Of a stretch of DNA of 64,000 nucleotides, positions 56,201 through 63,976 are shown in pieces. This DNA is from Cinnamomum chago (lineage: Eukaryota; Streptophyta; Magnoliopsida; Laurales; Lauraceae). The stretch spans positions 22,915,501 to 22,979,500 of the forward strand of contig CP142455.1 of the NCBI GenBank assembly GCA_038049695.1, given 5' to 3'. Position 1 is the first letter of the stretch. Each line of letters begins with the position of its first letter. Position numbers and translations under genes: made by a program. The notes under the pieces were generated by a model. It was given only the letters and a program-made list of their open reading frames with translations, did not search any database and had not been told where the DNA came from.

Positions 56201-57247
56201 AAAATAATAAGAATAAACAGTTGTTTACATCCAGAAACCTCACAAAAGATCATTTTAAAAAAACTGATGATTAAATGAGCATATCGACCCCCATCTTAAT
56301 GTTTGCCGATCTTGATATTACCCAAAAAAAATAAAACAGCAAGTGAGCAGCAACTGAAATAGTCAAACAGAAAAGAAAAAATAGAAAGGACCAGACGTCT
56401 CTATAATTGAGGAAAAGTTCTGTTACTCCTTTAGATGTAGTCAGAATTTCATGAGACATATTTTGATGTCAGTAAAACTCCAGGGCACCAACAATAACAA
56501 TATACCAGACATTGGCAGGTTTAACTGTCTTGGACCTCTGGCAGTGGTAGGTCCTTTTGTCGGTTCAGTCTGCCCCTTGCAGCTTCGAGTATTTATTTCT
56601 ACCCAAATAAATGTGTAGACAGAAAATGTAGAAATAAAGAGATGAACAGACAGATAGAGAAGGTCTGAAGCAATCTCTGATAAAACAGCAGTAGTTGAAA
56701 TGACCAATATATTATTATGCATTGTGAATACTGAATACTAACTGCAAAGTTTGAGAAGGTCTGAAGCAATCTCTGATAAAACAGCAGTAGTTTAAAACTT
56801 TAAATGACCAATATATTATTATGCATTGTGAATACTGAATACTAACTGCCAAGTTTGCCCTTGTTGCTTGAAAGAGCTTACAAGTATTCTCAAAGTAATT
56901 GAAAAGACCAGCATAACCCTCTGTGTCAAACATTAATATTCAAACAAAGGCAAGGAAAAACAACAAAGGAAAAGAGGGGAAAATACATCCACGGTAACGT
57001 AGAATATTAGGATTCAGATGCTTCACAGAAACACCAACCATAGTGGAATATATGTGTAGTAAAATATCAACCACAAAGTTCCACTTACGAGAATTCATCA
57101 GGAGCTACTGTAAAAGTATACTTAATGTGGCTTATCATGGTTACAACAAAAATAAGTATCGACAGAAGCACGAAACACTTACAAGTGCCCAGAAGCAATT
57201 GAAAATATGTTAATTGTTTCCCCATATCTTCCAGTCTTCCCATGATC
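38038..57247 (-). CDS. UGGT: UDP-glucose:glycoprotein glucosyltransferase, 3' part (eight exons seen)
   Basis: UGGT is an ER-lumen enzyme that adds glucose to N-glycans of misfolded glycoproteins so that calnexin and calreticulin rebind them. The exons, high to low, are 57183-57247, 41059-41161, 40806-40964, 40521-40661, 40340-40383, 40130-40244, 38392-38544 and 38038-38205. They join to 315 residues plus stop in one frame. Seen motifs are [32 protein letters not shown], the GT24 metal-binding [63 protein letters not shown] and [21 protein letters not shown]. This is the C-terminal catalytic domain; the N-terminal folding-sensor domains lie beyond the right edge. The protein ends EDMAEL with no KDEL or HDEL. 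One donor is GC (intron 38545-40129). The second intron position holds a 16-kb intron with nested transposons. Confidence 0.95.
38392..38544 (-). CDS. UGGT: UGGT exon ([12 protein letters not shown] block)
   Basis: This exon encodes [20 protein letters not shown], then [20 protein letters not shown] and [11 protein letters not shown]. It has 51 codons, phase 0. These are among the most conserved residues of the GT24 C-terminus. Confidence 0.95.
39436..39492. mobile_element. Truncated hAT-type MITE end
   Basis: CTATGATACCCAGATACATC resembles the reversed end of the MITEs at 17269 and 26441 (their end reads GTATCTGGGCATCATAG). It is followed by GGCAACATATCATCGTATCC. No second end or duplication is found. 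It lies in the GC-AG intron of UGGT. Confidence 0.4.
40130..40244 (-). CDS. UGGT: UGGT exon with a GC donor
   Basis: This exon encodes [20 protein letters not shown], then [18 protein letters not shown]. The donor after GATCAG is GCAAGT, a GC-AG intron with otherwise perfect donor context. No in-phase GT donor lies close by. Confidence 0.94.
40340..40383 (-). CDS. UGGT: UGGT 44-base exon
   Basis: This short exon encodes [14 protein letters not shown] and two bases of the next serine codon. Its phase fits both neighbours, with acceptor CAG and donor GTTTGG. Confidence 0.93.
40521..40661 (-). CDS. UGGT: UGGT exon with the DAD catalytic motif
   Basis: This exon encodes [20 protein letters not shown] with the DxD-type metal and UDP-glucose site, then [20 protein letters not shown] and GYRFWRQ. 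The His in PFCHNN is Asp in the plant UGGTs I recall; otherwise the block is standard. It has 47 codons. Confidence 0.95.
40806..40964 (-). CDS. UGGT: UGGT exon ([10 protein letters not shown] block)
   Basis: This exon encodes [20 protein letters not shown], then [20 protein letters not shown] and [13 protein letters not shown]. It has 53 codons, phase 0 at both ends. These residues lie just before the metal-binding motif in GT24 enzymes. Confidence 0.95.
41059..41161 (-). CDS. UGGT: UGGT exon (YERFLKIM block)
   Basis: This exon encodes [20 protein letters not shown] and then [14 protein letters not shown], the first strand-helix unit of the GT24 fold. It is 103 bases, phase-matched on both sides. 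Confidence 0.95.
41162..43329. other. UGGT intron, left part before the transposon nest
   Basis: No host exon is expected here, because the flanking exons join in phase. An open frame of 126 codons at 42254-42634 (plus strand) includes [20 protein letters not shown] and a [18 protein letters not shown] stretch. I do not recognise it, and it carries no flanking structure that would make it a gene. Confidence 0.4.
43330..43684 (-). mobile_element. L1-type LINE RNase H remnant, left half (interrupted by copia)
   Basis: The minus strand reads a decayed RNase H domain: [12 protein letters not shown], then [18 protein letters not shown] and KIVESDLSN. The copia element at 43685-54487 is inserted in it, with the CCAAT target duplication. 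The other half continues at 54488. Confidence 0.6.
43685..43984 (+). repeat. Copia 5' LTR (300 bases)
   Basis: It begins TGTCAAATACAAGATGGC and ends TGCTACGTTTGTCA. A TATATAA box lies near 43912. The unit AGCTGATTTGTAGCCTTTGA is partly triplicated here (about 43837-43900), which makes this LTR 37 bases longer at that spot than the 3' LTR. Confidence 0.95.
44807..45990 (+). pseudogene. Copia gag and protease region, frameshifted
   Basis: The frame shows a UBN2/gag-type N-terminus ([30 protein letters not shown]), then [14 protein letters not shown] and a gag body. Two CCHC-type zinc knuckles follow ([14 protein letters not shown], then [14 protein letters not shown]) near residues 235-260 of the 44839 frame, and then the aspartic protease site [10 protein letters not shown]. 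Breaks are an A-run just after the ATG at 44807, a shift near 44980, and a shift near 45987 that ends the frame before the [10 protein letters not shown] segment. Confidence 0.85.
45991..47704 (+). pseudogene. Copia integrase and start of reverse transcriptase, several breaks
   Basis: The GAG-pre-integrase block ([14 protein letters not shown]) and integrase core ([32 protein letters not shown]) read to 46667. A shift near 46665 leads to [17 protein letters not shown] and [19 protein letters not shown]-run near 47080 shifts the frame again. The reverse transcriptase start ([54 protein letters not shown]) ends in TAG at 47579-47581, and a further base is missing in CTCCGTAGCAAAG. YQMDVKNA is then split by the hAT element. 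Confidence 0.85.
47705..47850. repeat. hAT 5' subterminal repeat region
   Basis: Within about 145 bases the words CGGCCGCTACG, GGCGGCCGATACCGCC and AGCGGCCG occur repeatedly in both orientations. Such clusters are the usual binding sites for hAT transposases. The 3' end (about 52920-53009) has the matching GTAGCGG/CCGCTACG cluster. Confidence 0.8.
48180..49065. repeat. 154-base tandem repeat, five copies and a partial
   Basis: The unit contains ACTCATGGACAACCCATGAA, then CACTTGGAAATTG, ATAGATCTATGTTTCCCATG, CAATCCATCACATTTTC and a TTTATTTTCGGATTTATTTT segment with T and A runs. The anchor CATGGACAAC (CATAGACAAC in one copy) falls at about 48285, 48440, 48594, 48748 and 48902. It lies between the 5' end of the hAT element and its transposase, so it may be leader or promoter DNA. 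Confidence 0.9.
49234..52456 (+). pseudogene. hAT transposase (BED finger, DUF659, hAT dimerisation), four exons, broken
   Basis: Exons by motif and splice sites are 49234-50891, 50995-51134, 51212-51287 and 51381-52456. The N-terminus is a BED-type zinc finger ([20 protein letters not shown], then [20 protein letters not shown]). DUF659 follows ([28 protein letters not shown], then [12 protein letters not shown] and [16 protein letters not shown]). The dimerisation domain is near [19 protein letters not shown] and [11 protein letters not shown]. The last about 240 residues form an acidic, then Gly/Pro/Tyr-rich tail ending SFWW. Breaks are a shift in the TATATATA run near 50205-50210 and a TGA at 50597-50599 where the frame otherwise continues as [17 protein letters not shown]. 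Confidence 0.88.
53007..54215 (+). CDS. Copia reverse transcriptase and RNase H segment, 402 codons, open
   Basis: This is the 3' part of the copia pol gene after the hAT insertion. Reverse transcriptase motifs are [30 protein letters not shown], the catalytic YVDDIIITG and [13 protein letters not shown]. RNase H motifs are [21 protein letters not shown] and YADNTSAI, followed by [15 protein letters not shown] and [10 protein letters not shown]. The ATG at 53007 is made by the last bases of the hAT element (CCATG) joined to the target duplication, and it is in frame with the copia protein. Whether it is translated is unknown. Confidence 0.85.
   Translation: MVKNAFLQGDLKEDVYMRLPQGVSSIITGAVAKLRRSLYDLKQAPRAWFEKFHNALQHLGFHPSPYDPSMFLHHTSTGITILLVYVDDIIITGTDADMIHQLQASLHESFHMKDLGPLNYFLGLEVHQSAKGIVLHQHKYALELIEMAGLQGSAPVDTPVEVNVKLQQDSGDPLSDPTLYRRLVGSLIYLTIIRPDISYAVNLVSQFMTDPRHLHLAAVRRIIKYLIRTPTRGLFYPANNSLTLKAYSDADWAGCPDTRRSTRGWCMYLRDSLISWKCKKQDKISKSSTEAEYRVMSAACLEILWLRGLLSDLGFPADSATPLYADNTSAIRITVNPVFHERTKHIEIDCHFIRDEYKRDVISLPHISSDLQTADILTKGLPRPRQQFLVSKLMLVDSPASI
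54223..54487 (+). repeat. Copia 3' LTR (265 bases)
   Basis: It matches the 5' LTR throughout apart from one copy fewer of the AGCTGATTTGTAG repeat and an additional GA in GGGAGAGAATC. It is preceded by the polypurine tract and followed by the CCAAT duplication. Confidence 0.95.
54488..54720 (-). mobile_element. L1-type LINE remnant, right half
   Basis: This is the continuation of the LINE remnant on the other side of the copia element, starting with the second CCAAT copy. It is the 5' side in minus-strand reading. The motifs are too decayed for a confident domain call. The assignment rests on the insertion geometry. Confidence 0.45.
54721..57182. other. UGGT intron, right part
   Basis: No coding region is supportable. 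A tandem duplication of about 96 bases lies at about 56657-56862 (GAGAAGGTCTGAAGCAATCT repeated at 56753), the second copy carrying about 12 more bases. Otherwise I see unique AT-rich intron sequence. Confidence 0.6.
57183..57247 (-). CDS. UGGT: UGGT exon, start of GT24 domain
   Basis: This 65-base exon encodes [20 protein letters not shown] followed by His and part of Leu. Family members carry a similar [19 protein letters not shown] block; here five residues (GRYGE) are added inside it, which keeps the frame. It joins in phase to 41161 across 16 kb. The acceptor is GCAG and the donor GTAAGT. Confidence 0.9.
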
Positions 57248-58280
57248 CTGCAAAACTGGGATGTTAGCTGACATCATAGACAAGTATCATCAAACTAGAG
57301 TAGCCATGAAACATTAATGTGAAAGCAATAAGATTGGAAGTGCCACAGATATATTTAATGTATAACAACAATTTTCTATTAAATACTTCTGCATTTTAAA
57401 TCTCAAACAATGTAGACTAGTATGGTAGATTGGAGAAGAGTACAACAAGAACTTCAATTTCTAAGGAGGAAAATTTAATCATCATCATCATTATCAAAGG
57501 CTTATCCAATCTATTTGTGGTGAGGAAGAGACACCATTTTATTATCTAAAAAAGACCTTGTTCCAACTCATTTAATGCCTCTTATTTAACATGTAAATGA
57601 TTACGGACGAAAAAAAAGGAGCAGATTTAAATTACATTGAAACAGAGAAAAGCCCTCCCTCCCTCCCTCCCTCCCTCTGAAGAAGGGCTACCCGGTTGTA
57701 TTTTTAATTACAATCAATTCATAAACCTGATTTTATTTTTAAACACTAACCACCTAACAATAATACTATAACTATTTTGTTTTTGATGCATTTATATGCC
57801 TGTGCTTTGAAATGGGCAGGCCAAAGAGGACATGGAAGTAGTAAGATAGATATAAAGAAGTGCAATCAATCCAAGGATTTGGCATAGGACAGATTGAAAT
57901 GGTTAAACAAAACTCATGTAGCTGACCCCAACATAGCCGAGACGAAGGCTTTTTTACTATGATAATGATGATACATACCCGTGCTTTGAGCACAAGTGGT
58001 CAAGATAGTCGTAGTATATGCCAAAAAGTTAATTGCAATCTTTTTGGGATAGACTCTAATTTATAAGGGTTGATCACCAAATATAAGCCCTCTACAACAG
58101 AATGCACCATCATCTTTAACCCAACCTATAGTAGTAGCCAAAATAACCTTATACTACAGACATAGCTGAGAGTCCAGAATGCTCTCTACAACATGTTAGT
58201 GTAGCCTGCATGAAGCAGTGTAGGGAAGGAGGAGGATAGCCAACAGGCTATTCTCCAAGCCAAATGGTTTAGGGTAGGGT
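57248..58280. other. UGGT upstream intron with RTE LINE tail
   Basis: No further UGGT exon is visible here, so the next upstream exon lies past the nest at 58290-64000. A (CCCT)n tract is at about 57654-57677. An RTE 3' remnant on the plus strand (GGCAGGCCAAAGAGGACATG, then GTAGCTGACCCCAACATAGC and GATGATGAT) is at about 57815-57972. A short antisense piece of such a tail lies near 57478. Confidence 0.5.
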
Positions 58281-58289
58281 GTCTAGGCC

Positions 58290-60098
58290 TCACACCAAAG
58301 ACGAGAAAATCACACGTTGAGCAAACTCAATTTTCATTCAATTTCTGTATTCTATCCCAAGATAAGGGTGGCGCAGCCCCGGACCTTCGATCGAGTAGGC
58401 CAACCTCTCCGAAGAGGTTGTGCGAATCCAATGAAGGGATTCCACACAAAGAACACTCAAAACTATATACTCCAGAATAACTCACGATGGTTTATTGATT
58501 GAATAAGCATGATAAAAACAATATATCTCTACTGTTTATATAGAACATTCTGTTTCTAAAACTAATCATAATATTGGAATTAGTAACATACCTATTCCTA
58601 ATCAAATTAGAATTTTAGAAAGCAATTCCTATTAAGTAACTAATTGATATTACTAATTTAGATGGATAGGGATCTCTGATTGAATCAGGGATCATGTGGA
58701 CCCCTTTAGATGATCCATCAAGGGGGCCTGCGGGCCCTAGTCTTCTGTCGGGCTGCATCAAAGGGATTGCATTCTTTATATAATAAAGTCTTAAGTACTT
58801 ATTTAGCAATCAAGCCATACCAAATTAGAAAACTCTCTAAATCTAAGAATCTAGGAAACTTTAGAAACTGCCTAATTATTGTTAAATCGTAACAATTATT
58901 ATAACCTAAGAAATCTACTAGAAGATAGAAAATTTAGGAACTGCCGTAGGAAAGAATCCTTCATGGATTTGCCATTGGAGAAATCTTGGGACTTCATTGA
59001 TGGGCCTTGTGGGATTTGGGCTTAATAGACCGTTAGGCGGGGCCATTAGTCTGGCTTAGATCAGCTCTCCCCATTTTGGAGGGAACTCGACCTCGAGTTC
59101 AGTAGGTGGCCACCTGGGTCAAAAACCAAGCGTGTAACTTTTAGTTGTTCTTTATCTTCTTGCTCTTGACATGACTTCGAAGCTTCACTCGATCTTTTGC
59201 TCCAAGAAAATTTCAGATAGTGCTTCTTTTGATGGTTCGAGCTTGCTTGAAAGAATGACCGCAAAATCTGTAAAATCAAATTGCAATCGCCAAGTGTCCA
59301 TTGTTGATCTCCAAATATAAAGTCAATGTGAGATTCTTCAGCTAATGGATCTTCTTCAAAATAGTTTGGAATAAGGGACTTGTTTTTCGATGATCCAATG
59401 GGCTTGTCTGGAAGTAACACTTGATTAGATCCATCGGATGTTCATTTTCCTTACTAACCATATCCAAGTCATCAATGCTTGGATCTGATTCTTTTGCTGC
59501 TTGCATCTTTTGATCACCACTATTCACAAATAATTCGGGCTTCTTGTCTTTGAATGCTTTTGAAGTATCATCCATCGTAAGAATGCTATGTGACGTATCA
59601 TCTAACTTTGTCATGGCATGTTCCTTTCTTTGATCTCGCTTCTCAATGTAAGCTTTGACATTCTCCATGACTGGTTCCACCATATGAACATCGGTGGTTT
59701 GCGGAGACTTCTCTTCTTGCCTCCTAGCTTTTCGGAGGCGATAGCGTTTTATCGAATGTTTGACACAGATCACTTCCCAAAATGCTTCGTACATATCTAT
59801 GCATTCTTTCTTCATATTTTTCAATATGCTCGGTTGCAAACCTTTGAGAAACTAATTGAAATCAAGTGTCTTGCCCAAGTCAAATAAATAGTGTAGCCTT
59901 TCAAATTCATTGGCATATTGTTCGACGGACAATTTTCCTTGTGTCAAACTATGATACTGCCCAAAATGGCCAATGGGCTCCAAATTGGCTTTCACTGGTG
60001 GGGAGAATGGATCTCTTCCATGTACATACTTGTCCTCCAATAGTAATTTCATTTCATTCCATGTCGGTGGATATTGATGTAGAGGATCAACAGATCCT
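58290..60098 (-). mobile_element. Ty3/gypsy element, internally deleted (gag, pol end, LTR)
   Basis: On the minus strand a Retrotrans_gag segment (EMKLLLEDKYV, then YHSLTQGKLSVEQYANEFER) reads from 60098 down. It has a stop after LGKTLDFN (near 59850) and then continues FLKGLQPSIL and KNMKKE. A Lys-rich stretch follows. Near 59100-59061 lies ELEVEFPPKWGELI and a stop, the C-terminal end of many plant gypsy polyproteins, so most of pol is missing. A purine stretch GGGGAGAGC comes next, then an LTR-like sequence starting TGATCTAAGCC near 59061 with TATATAA boxes near 58785 and 58540. I could not fix its far end. The gag is cut at 60098 by a copia LTR. Confidence 0.65.
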
Positions 60099-60397
60099 TG
60101 TATTGAAGAAGAAGAAGAAGAATAAGAGAGAAAGAAGATAAATTATGAAATCTGTCATATCCCAAAAGGGGGATCGACTGTTACATTTTATAGATAAGCT
60201 ATTACTCATTACAGCCTATGATTGATCCTAATTACATGTGAATATAAGCAAAGAAAGAAAGAATATAAAGAGATTGATATCATACAACTGTACACTGTTG
60301 ACTAAGTCTTAAAAAGATCCCATACGTGGGTTTGAAGTTTTGGATCTCTTAGTCATGGGCCTGGGCCTTGAGAGATGGGCTTGCTTCTGTTTCTACA
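60099..60397 (-). repeat. Copia element 2, 3' LTR (299 bases)
   Basis: On the minus strand it starts TGTAGAAACAGAAGCAAGCC directly after the polypurine tract TTTGAGGGGGAG, and ends TTCTTCAATACA. It lies in the gypsy gag. The 5' LTR is not in the window. Confidence 0.8.
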
Positions 60398-60548
60398 CTC
60401 CCCCTCAAATTGATGCGGTGGTTTTCCAAGAAGCATCAATTTGGAAATAATGGAATCATGACGATCGCGGGGCAAGCCCTAGGTGAACACATCTGCCAAT
60501 TGTTCAAATGAAGAGATATAGGGTAGGCTGCTATCTTCACAAACAAAG
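60398..60548 (-). mobile_element. Copia element 2, end of pol, interrupted by hAT
   Basis: The minus strand encodes FVCEDSSLPYISSFEQLADV and FT, the end of the copia RNase H region. A purine-rich tract leads into the LTR at 60397. The sequence is broken at 60548 by the hAT element C. The remainder should lie beyond the hAT insertion, outside this window. Confidence 0.75.
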
Positions 60549-61343
60549 CAAGGATGAAAATATCGGTAGCGGCGGGCGTAGCGGCCCGCCGCCAAACCGA
60601 TACGAAGCGGGCGATACGTAGCGTATCGGGGATACGTATCGGCGTAGCGGTGCGATTTTAAAAAATCTGAAAAAATTCCAGAAAATCCAGAAAATTGTAA
60701 AATGAAAGAAAATGTGGTTCTTTTGCAAAAGTAAGTAAGAAAAGGGGGCGTAGCGGTGCCCTCAATATATGATGTCCTGTATCGCTGTATAAATAGAAAA
60801 TAATAGTAATGATTAGTTTTTTCACATGTATTCATGTTTCTTAGTCATGTTAATTTAAAAAGTAATGGAAAGCTAAATAGAAAAAAATTAGAACATGAAA
60901 TAAAGGCATAAGAATTAAGAAGACTTAAGAGTTAGGTCATTAGTTAACATTGAACAATCAAATATCAATACTTCACCATTCAAGGTTCAAATTCAATCAA
61001 GTGAATGAATTATGAAGTGATCAACAATCAACACCAATTTAGAAATGACAAAGTGAGTAGAGAGTTAGTGAAAGAAATAGGAAATTAGGAATACCTTGAT
61101 CACCACCAAAAGGGATTTGGGAGACACTTATATTCATACATTTGAACAATATGTAATGTAAACATCATGATGGTACTATTAGAGCCAAATATCAGTGTTT
61201 AATTGTTAGGGTCACTGTGGTGAGACCTAACCCTAAGCATAAAACTTTGGTGATCAAAATTAGCTTAATATGAACATAAACATTATATGTTGCATGCATT
61301 CATGATAGATCATTCAATATATGAAAAGTACTGATAAAGAGGC
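60549..61343 (-). mobile_element. hAT element C, terminal part
   Basis: It starts CAAGGATGAAAATATCGGTA and is nearly identical to element A (14350 to about 15155). That includes the middle segment that the coding copy B lacks. It differs from A by a 12-base deletion near 60664. The match stops abruptly at GATAAAGAGGCC (about 61343), where gypsy-like sequence begins. The other end and the second target duplication are not in the window; AAACAAAG is the left target site. Confidence 0.85.
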
Positions 61344-61804
61344 CAGCAGATGTCCCCTGGGCACGGGTGGCATGATGACGGGCGCCCAGGGCGCCATCCT
61401 CATGGCGCCCAACCGGTCCTCGACCCTGGGCGCCCAGGTGAGGGCGGCCTCGGTTGGCGCCTCGGCCCCAGGCACCGTGTGGACGGGCGCCCGGGTGAGG
61501 TGCCCCTCTGCGTGGAGCGACAAGTTGCTCCGAAAGTGGTGCTTCCTGTGGTCCTGCACCCAGCGCTCCTCCCTGACTCGTCAGCATGAGCTGCAGTATT
61601 TGTTGGTTTTGAGTTACCAACTGCTGCATGGTCTCCAGCATCTGCTGGGGAGAGGGAGCGGGAGCATTCGGTGCAGGATTGGTCGGTGAGGGATTACCTC
61701 GCCCTCACGCGAGGGGTTACCATCTTGTCGCCTTGTTGACCTGGTGATCGGCATGGCTTTTTGAAAAAAGGGAATTCTTTTCGTTCCCACAGACGGCGCC
61801 AAAC
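61344..61804 (-). mobile_element. Gypsy-like element 2, start of internal region
   Basis: On the minus strand a TGGCGCCGTCTGTGGGAACG block directly follows the LTR end, as expected for a primer-binding site and leader in plant gypsy elements. An open frame from 61641 begins MLETMQQLVTQNQQILQLML, a Gln-rich gag-like start. It then becomes Ala/Gly/Arg/Pro-rich because of repeated GGGCGCCC words. It runs straight into hAT element C at 61343. Confidence 0.6.
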
Positions 61805-62335
61805 TGATGATGCCAAAAAATGACTTTCGGGCACCACCGGTCAAGTGATATGCAATTAATGTAGAAATTAATGAAGAGAGAGAAGGTTTATAGTGGTTCG
61901 GTCAGTATGACCTACGTCCACTTTAAATGATCACTTTACTGCTCTGAGGAGGAGATTACAAAGTAGTCAGATACAATAATGATGTGAAGAATTCGAGGAG
62001 GATCGCTTCTCTGATAGGACTTCTCCTTTTATACTCTTTCTCCAACGGGTGGGGAGATTCTCCAGGGATCTCCAATGATGTACGCTCCATTCTGGTGGAA
62101 TCTTCTGAACCCTCCTCAACAGACGAGCAGATAAGATATCCTCCGTGGGAATTGGTAAGAGCAGGTAGGTAAAACAACGCGTGCTGACTTTGTCCTTCAG
62201 TGGATCCGGACCCGGCCGATGACGACTCGGGCTTATCATGGACTTGGGTCAGTTGGTCTTGACCTGCTATAGTGGACCGAGCTGTTTGGGCCTAACTCGT
62301 CACTGCGGACCGAGTCATTTGGGCCTGACCCATCA
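61805..62335 (-). repeat. Gypsy-like element 2, LTR (about 530 bases)
   Basis: On the minus strand it begins TGATGGGTCAGGCCCAAATG and ends TTTTTTGGCATCA, with TGATG/CATCA short inverted ends (the exact end could be 61808). A TATAAAAGGAGAAG box lies near 62035 and the CTATAAACCTTC segment near 61890. In minus-strand reading GAGGGGCAAA stands just before its start and looks like a polypurine tract. If so, the LTR has internal-type sequence on both sides. Confidence 0.65.
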
Positions 62336-63745
62336 TTTGCCCCTCAATGCCTCGCGTCAAAGGAAACTTTGAAAGTGAGGCATTTTGGATATCAGGTTAT
62401 TATTATTATTATTATTATTTTTATGCCGAGCATTTGTAGCTTTCCTAGATACTGTTCGTCTCTGCCGTTCCTCTTTTAATACATGCACTTCGCAGAGGGG
62501 GTTCGGGGGCTGGCCCCCGGCTAGGGGCTCGGCCCCCGGACCAAAAAATCTTGCTGGCGACGGAAGTGCTGGACGAGGCAGGTGCAGGGCGCCCAGGCTG
62601 CAGTGCTTGCTGCTGAGGAGAGCCTGGGCGCCCCTGCTGACGTCACTGCTGCACTTGCCGAGGGGAGTTGGGGCGCGGGCGCTGGTGCTGGCGAGGAGCG
62701 CGGAGGAGCTGGGCGAAGAGCATGGAGGAGATGGGCGCCCAAGGGCCAAGGCTGCTGGCACTGTGCTGGGCGCCCAGCCTGGGCGAGGAGCATGGAGGAG
62801 ATGGGCGCCCAAGGCTGCTGGCGAGACGACCAAGGCCAGACGGGGCGCCCCAGGCTGCGGGCGAGGCGAGCAAGGCTGGGCGCCCCTACTGCGGGCGAGG
62901 CACACACCCAGGTGGGCGAGCAAGGCTGGGGCGCCCCCACTGCGGGCGAGGCACGCACCCAGGTGGGCGAGCAAGGCTGGGCGCCCGGGGCGTTGCAGCT
63001 GTTGGGCGAGCTGCTGCCGCGGGCGAGGAGCGCTGGGCGCAGGGAGCTCGGGCGAGGAGCGCTGGTGGGCGCTGGGAGCTGCTGCGGGCGAGGAGTGCTA
63101 TTGCGGGTAAGGGGCGCCCAGCCGCACTGTGCTGGGCGCCCAGCCTGCTGCTGATGCTGGTGGGCGCCCAGCCATGGGCGAGTAGTTCCTTTTTGTTTGG
63201 GCGAGCATATGTAGGGGCGTGCTGGGCAGGGGCGCCCATGTCTTTTTTTTTTTTTGTGTTGGTTCAATAAGGAAATAAAAAATAGAAAGGACATTAACTA
63301 CATTACATGTCATGGCTAATGCACGTGGCCCCTTTAGGTTCAGTGTCTTGATGGTCCACTGCAGGTGCATGCATTTGTACTAGTCTTTGTTGCCTTTTGA
63401 GTTGAAATGATCAAGTTGACTGTAGTCTTGCGTGTGGCCTTGATTGAGTTGAAATGACCATGTTCACCACTTCACCATCCTGCCCGTAGAAATGTGGAGC
63501 GAAAAGCCTGATGTGCAGTAGGATGGGTGCTGGGCGTGCAGGTGCTGCTGGGCGCCCCTGGTGCTGGGCGCCCAAGGTTGCTGCTGTGCTGGGCGCCCAA
63601 GGTTGCTGGGGTGTTGGCGCAGGCGAGGCTGCAACAAGCGATGGAAGGGGCGCCCAGGCTGCACCTGTTCTTGCGATGAGCCATGGATGGGTGGCACCCC
63701 TAATGGTACCCCAGTTGCCGGCATCTCTGATGCTGTGAAACAAAG
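62336..63745. repeat. GC-rich block with dense GGGCGCCC palindromes
   Basis: From about 62580 to 63660 the palindrome GGGCGCCC or a one-base variant recurs about 20 times. It also appears several times at 61380-61500. Local tandem units are visible: GGAGCATGGAGGAGATGGGC is present at about 62718 and 62788, and a unit of about 54 bases with GGCGAGGCACACACCCAGGT is present at about 62895 and 62949. All six frames stay open over long distances because stop codons are rare at this GC content, so the open frames here are not evidence of genes. Confidence 0.75.
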
Positions 63746-63976
63746 GGGAAAGGGCTGCCCGTGGTCTTCGCAGAGGAGGAACTGGGCGCCAAGCTATTGT
63801 ATGCCAATGCGGGCGAACTACTCTGGTCCATCAAGCACCAAGGGATACTGATCCAGGCGAGCAAAAGGAAAACTATTTTGGTCGAGCAGACCGTGTCAGG
63901 TGCCCTTATAGGCGCTGTTCCAGCTGGTTTGGCTCATTTGGGCGGCCAGACAGTTGGGTACATTAATTCAATGTAG
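63735..63976 (+). CDS. Unrecognised open frame at the right edge
   Basis: The plus strand reads VVFAEEELGAKLLYANAGEL, LWSIKHQGIL and on to a stop after GGQTVGYINSM. Composition looks coding-like and it lies outside the palindrome block, but I do not recognise the family and cannot see a start or partner exon. It may be part of the adjoining retroelement or chance. Confidence 0.25.

Noticed and set aside
62357..63294. Long overlapping open frames of 190-257 codons on both strands
   Set aside because: All six frames stay open because the block is very rich in GC and made of GGGCGCCC words. The proteins are Ala/Gly/Pro/Arg low complexity with no family signal.
63738..63745. AAACAAAG as the second target duplication of hAT element C
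   Set aside because: The 8 bases match the left target site, but the bases before them (GATGCTGTG) are not the hAT end and the bases after them do not continue the copia frame. An 8-base match in 3 kb is expected by chance often enough.
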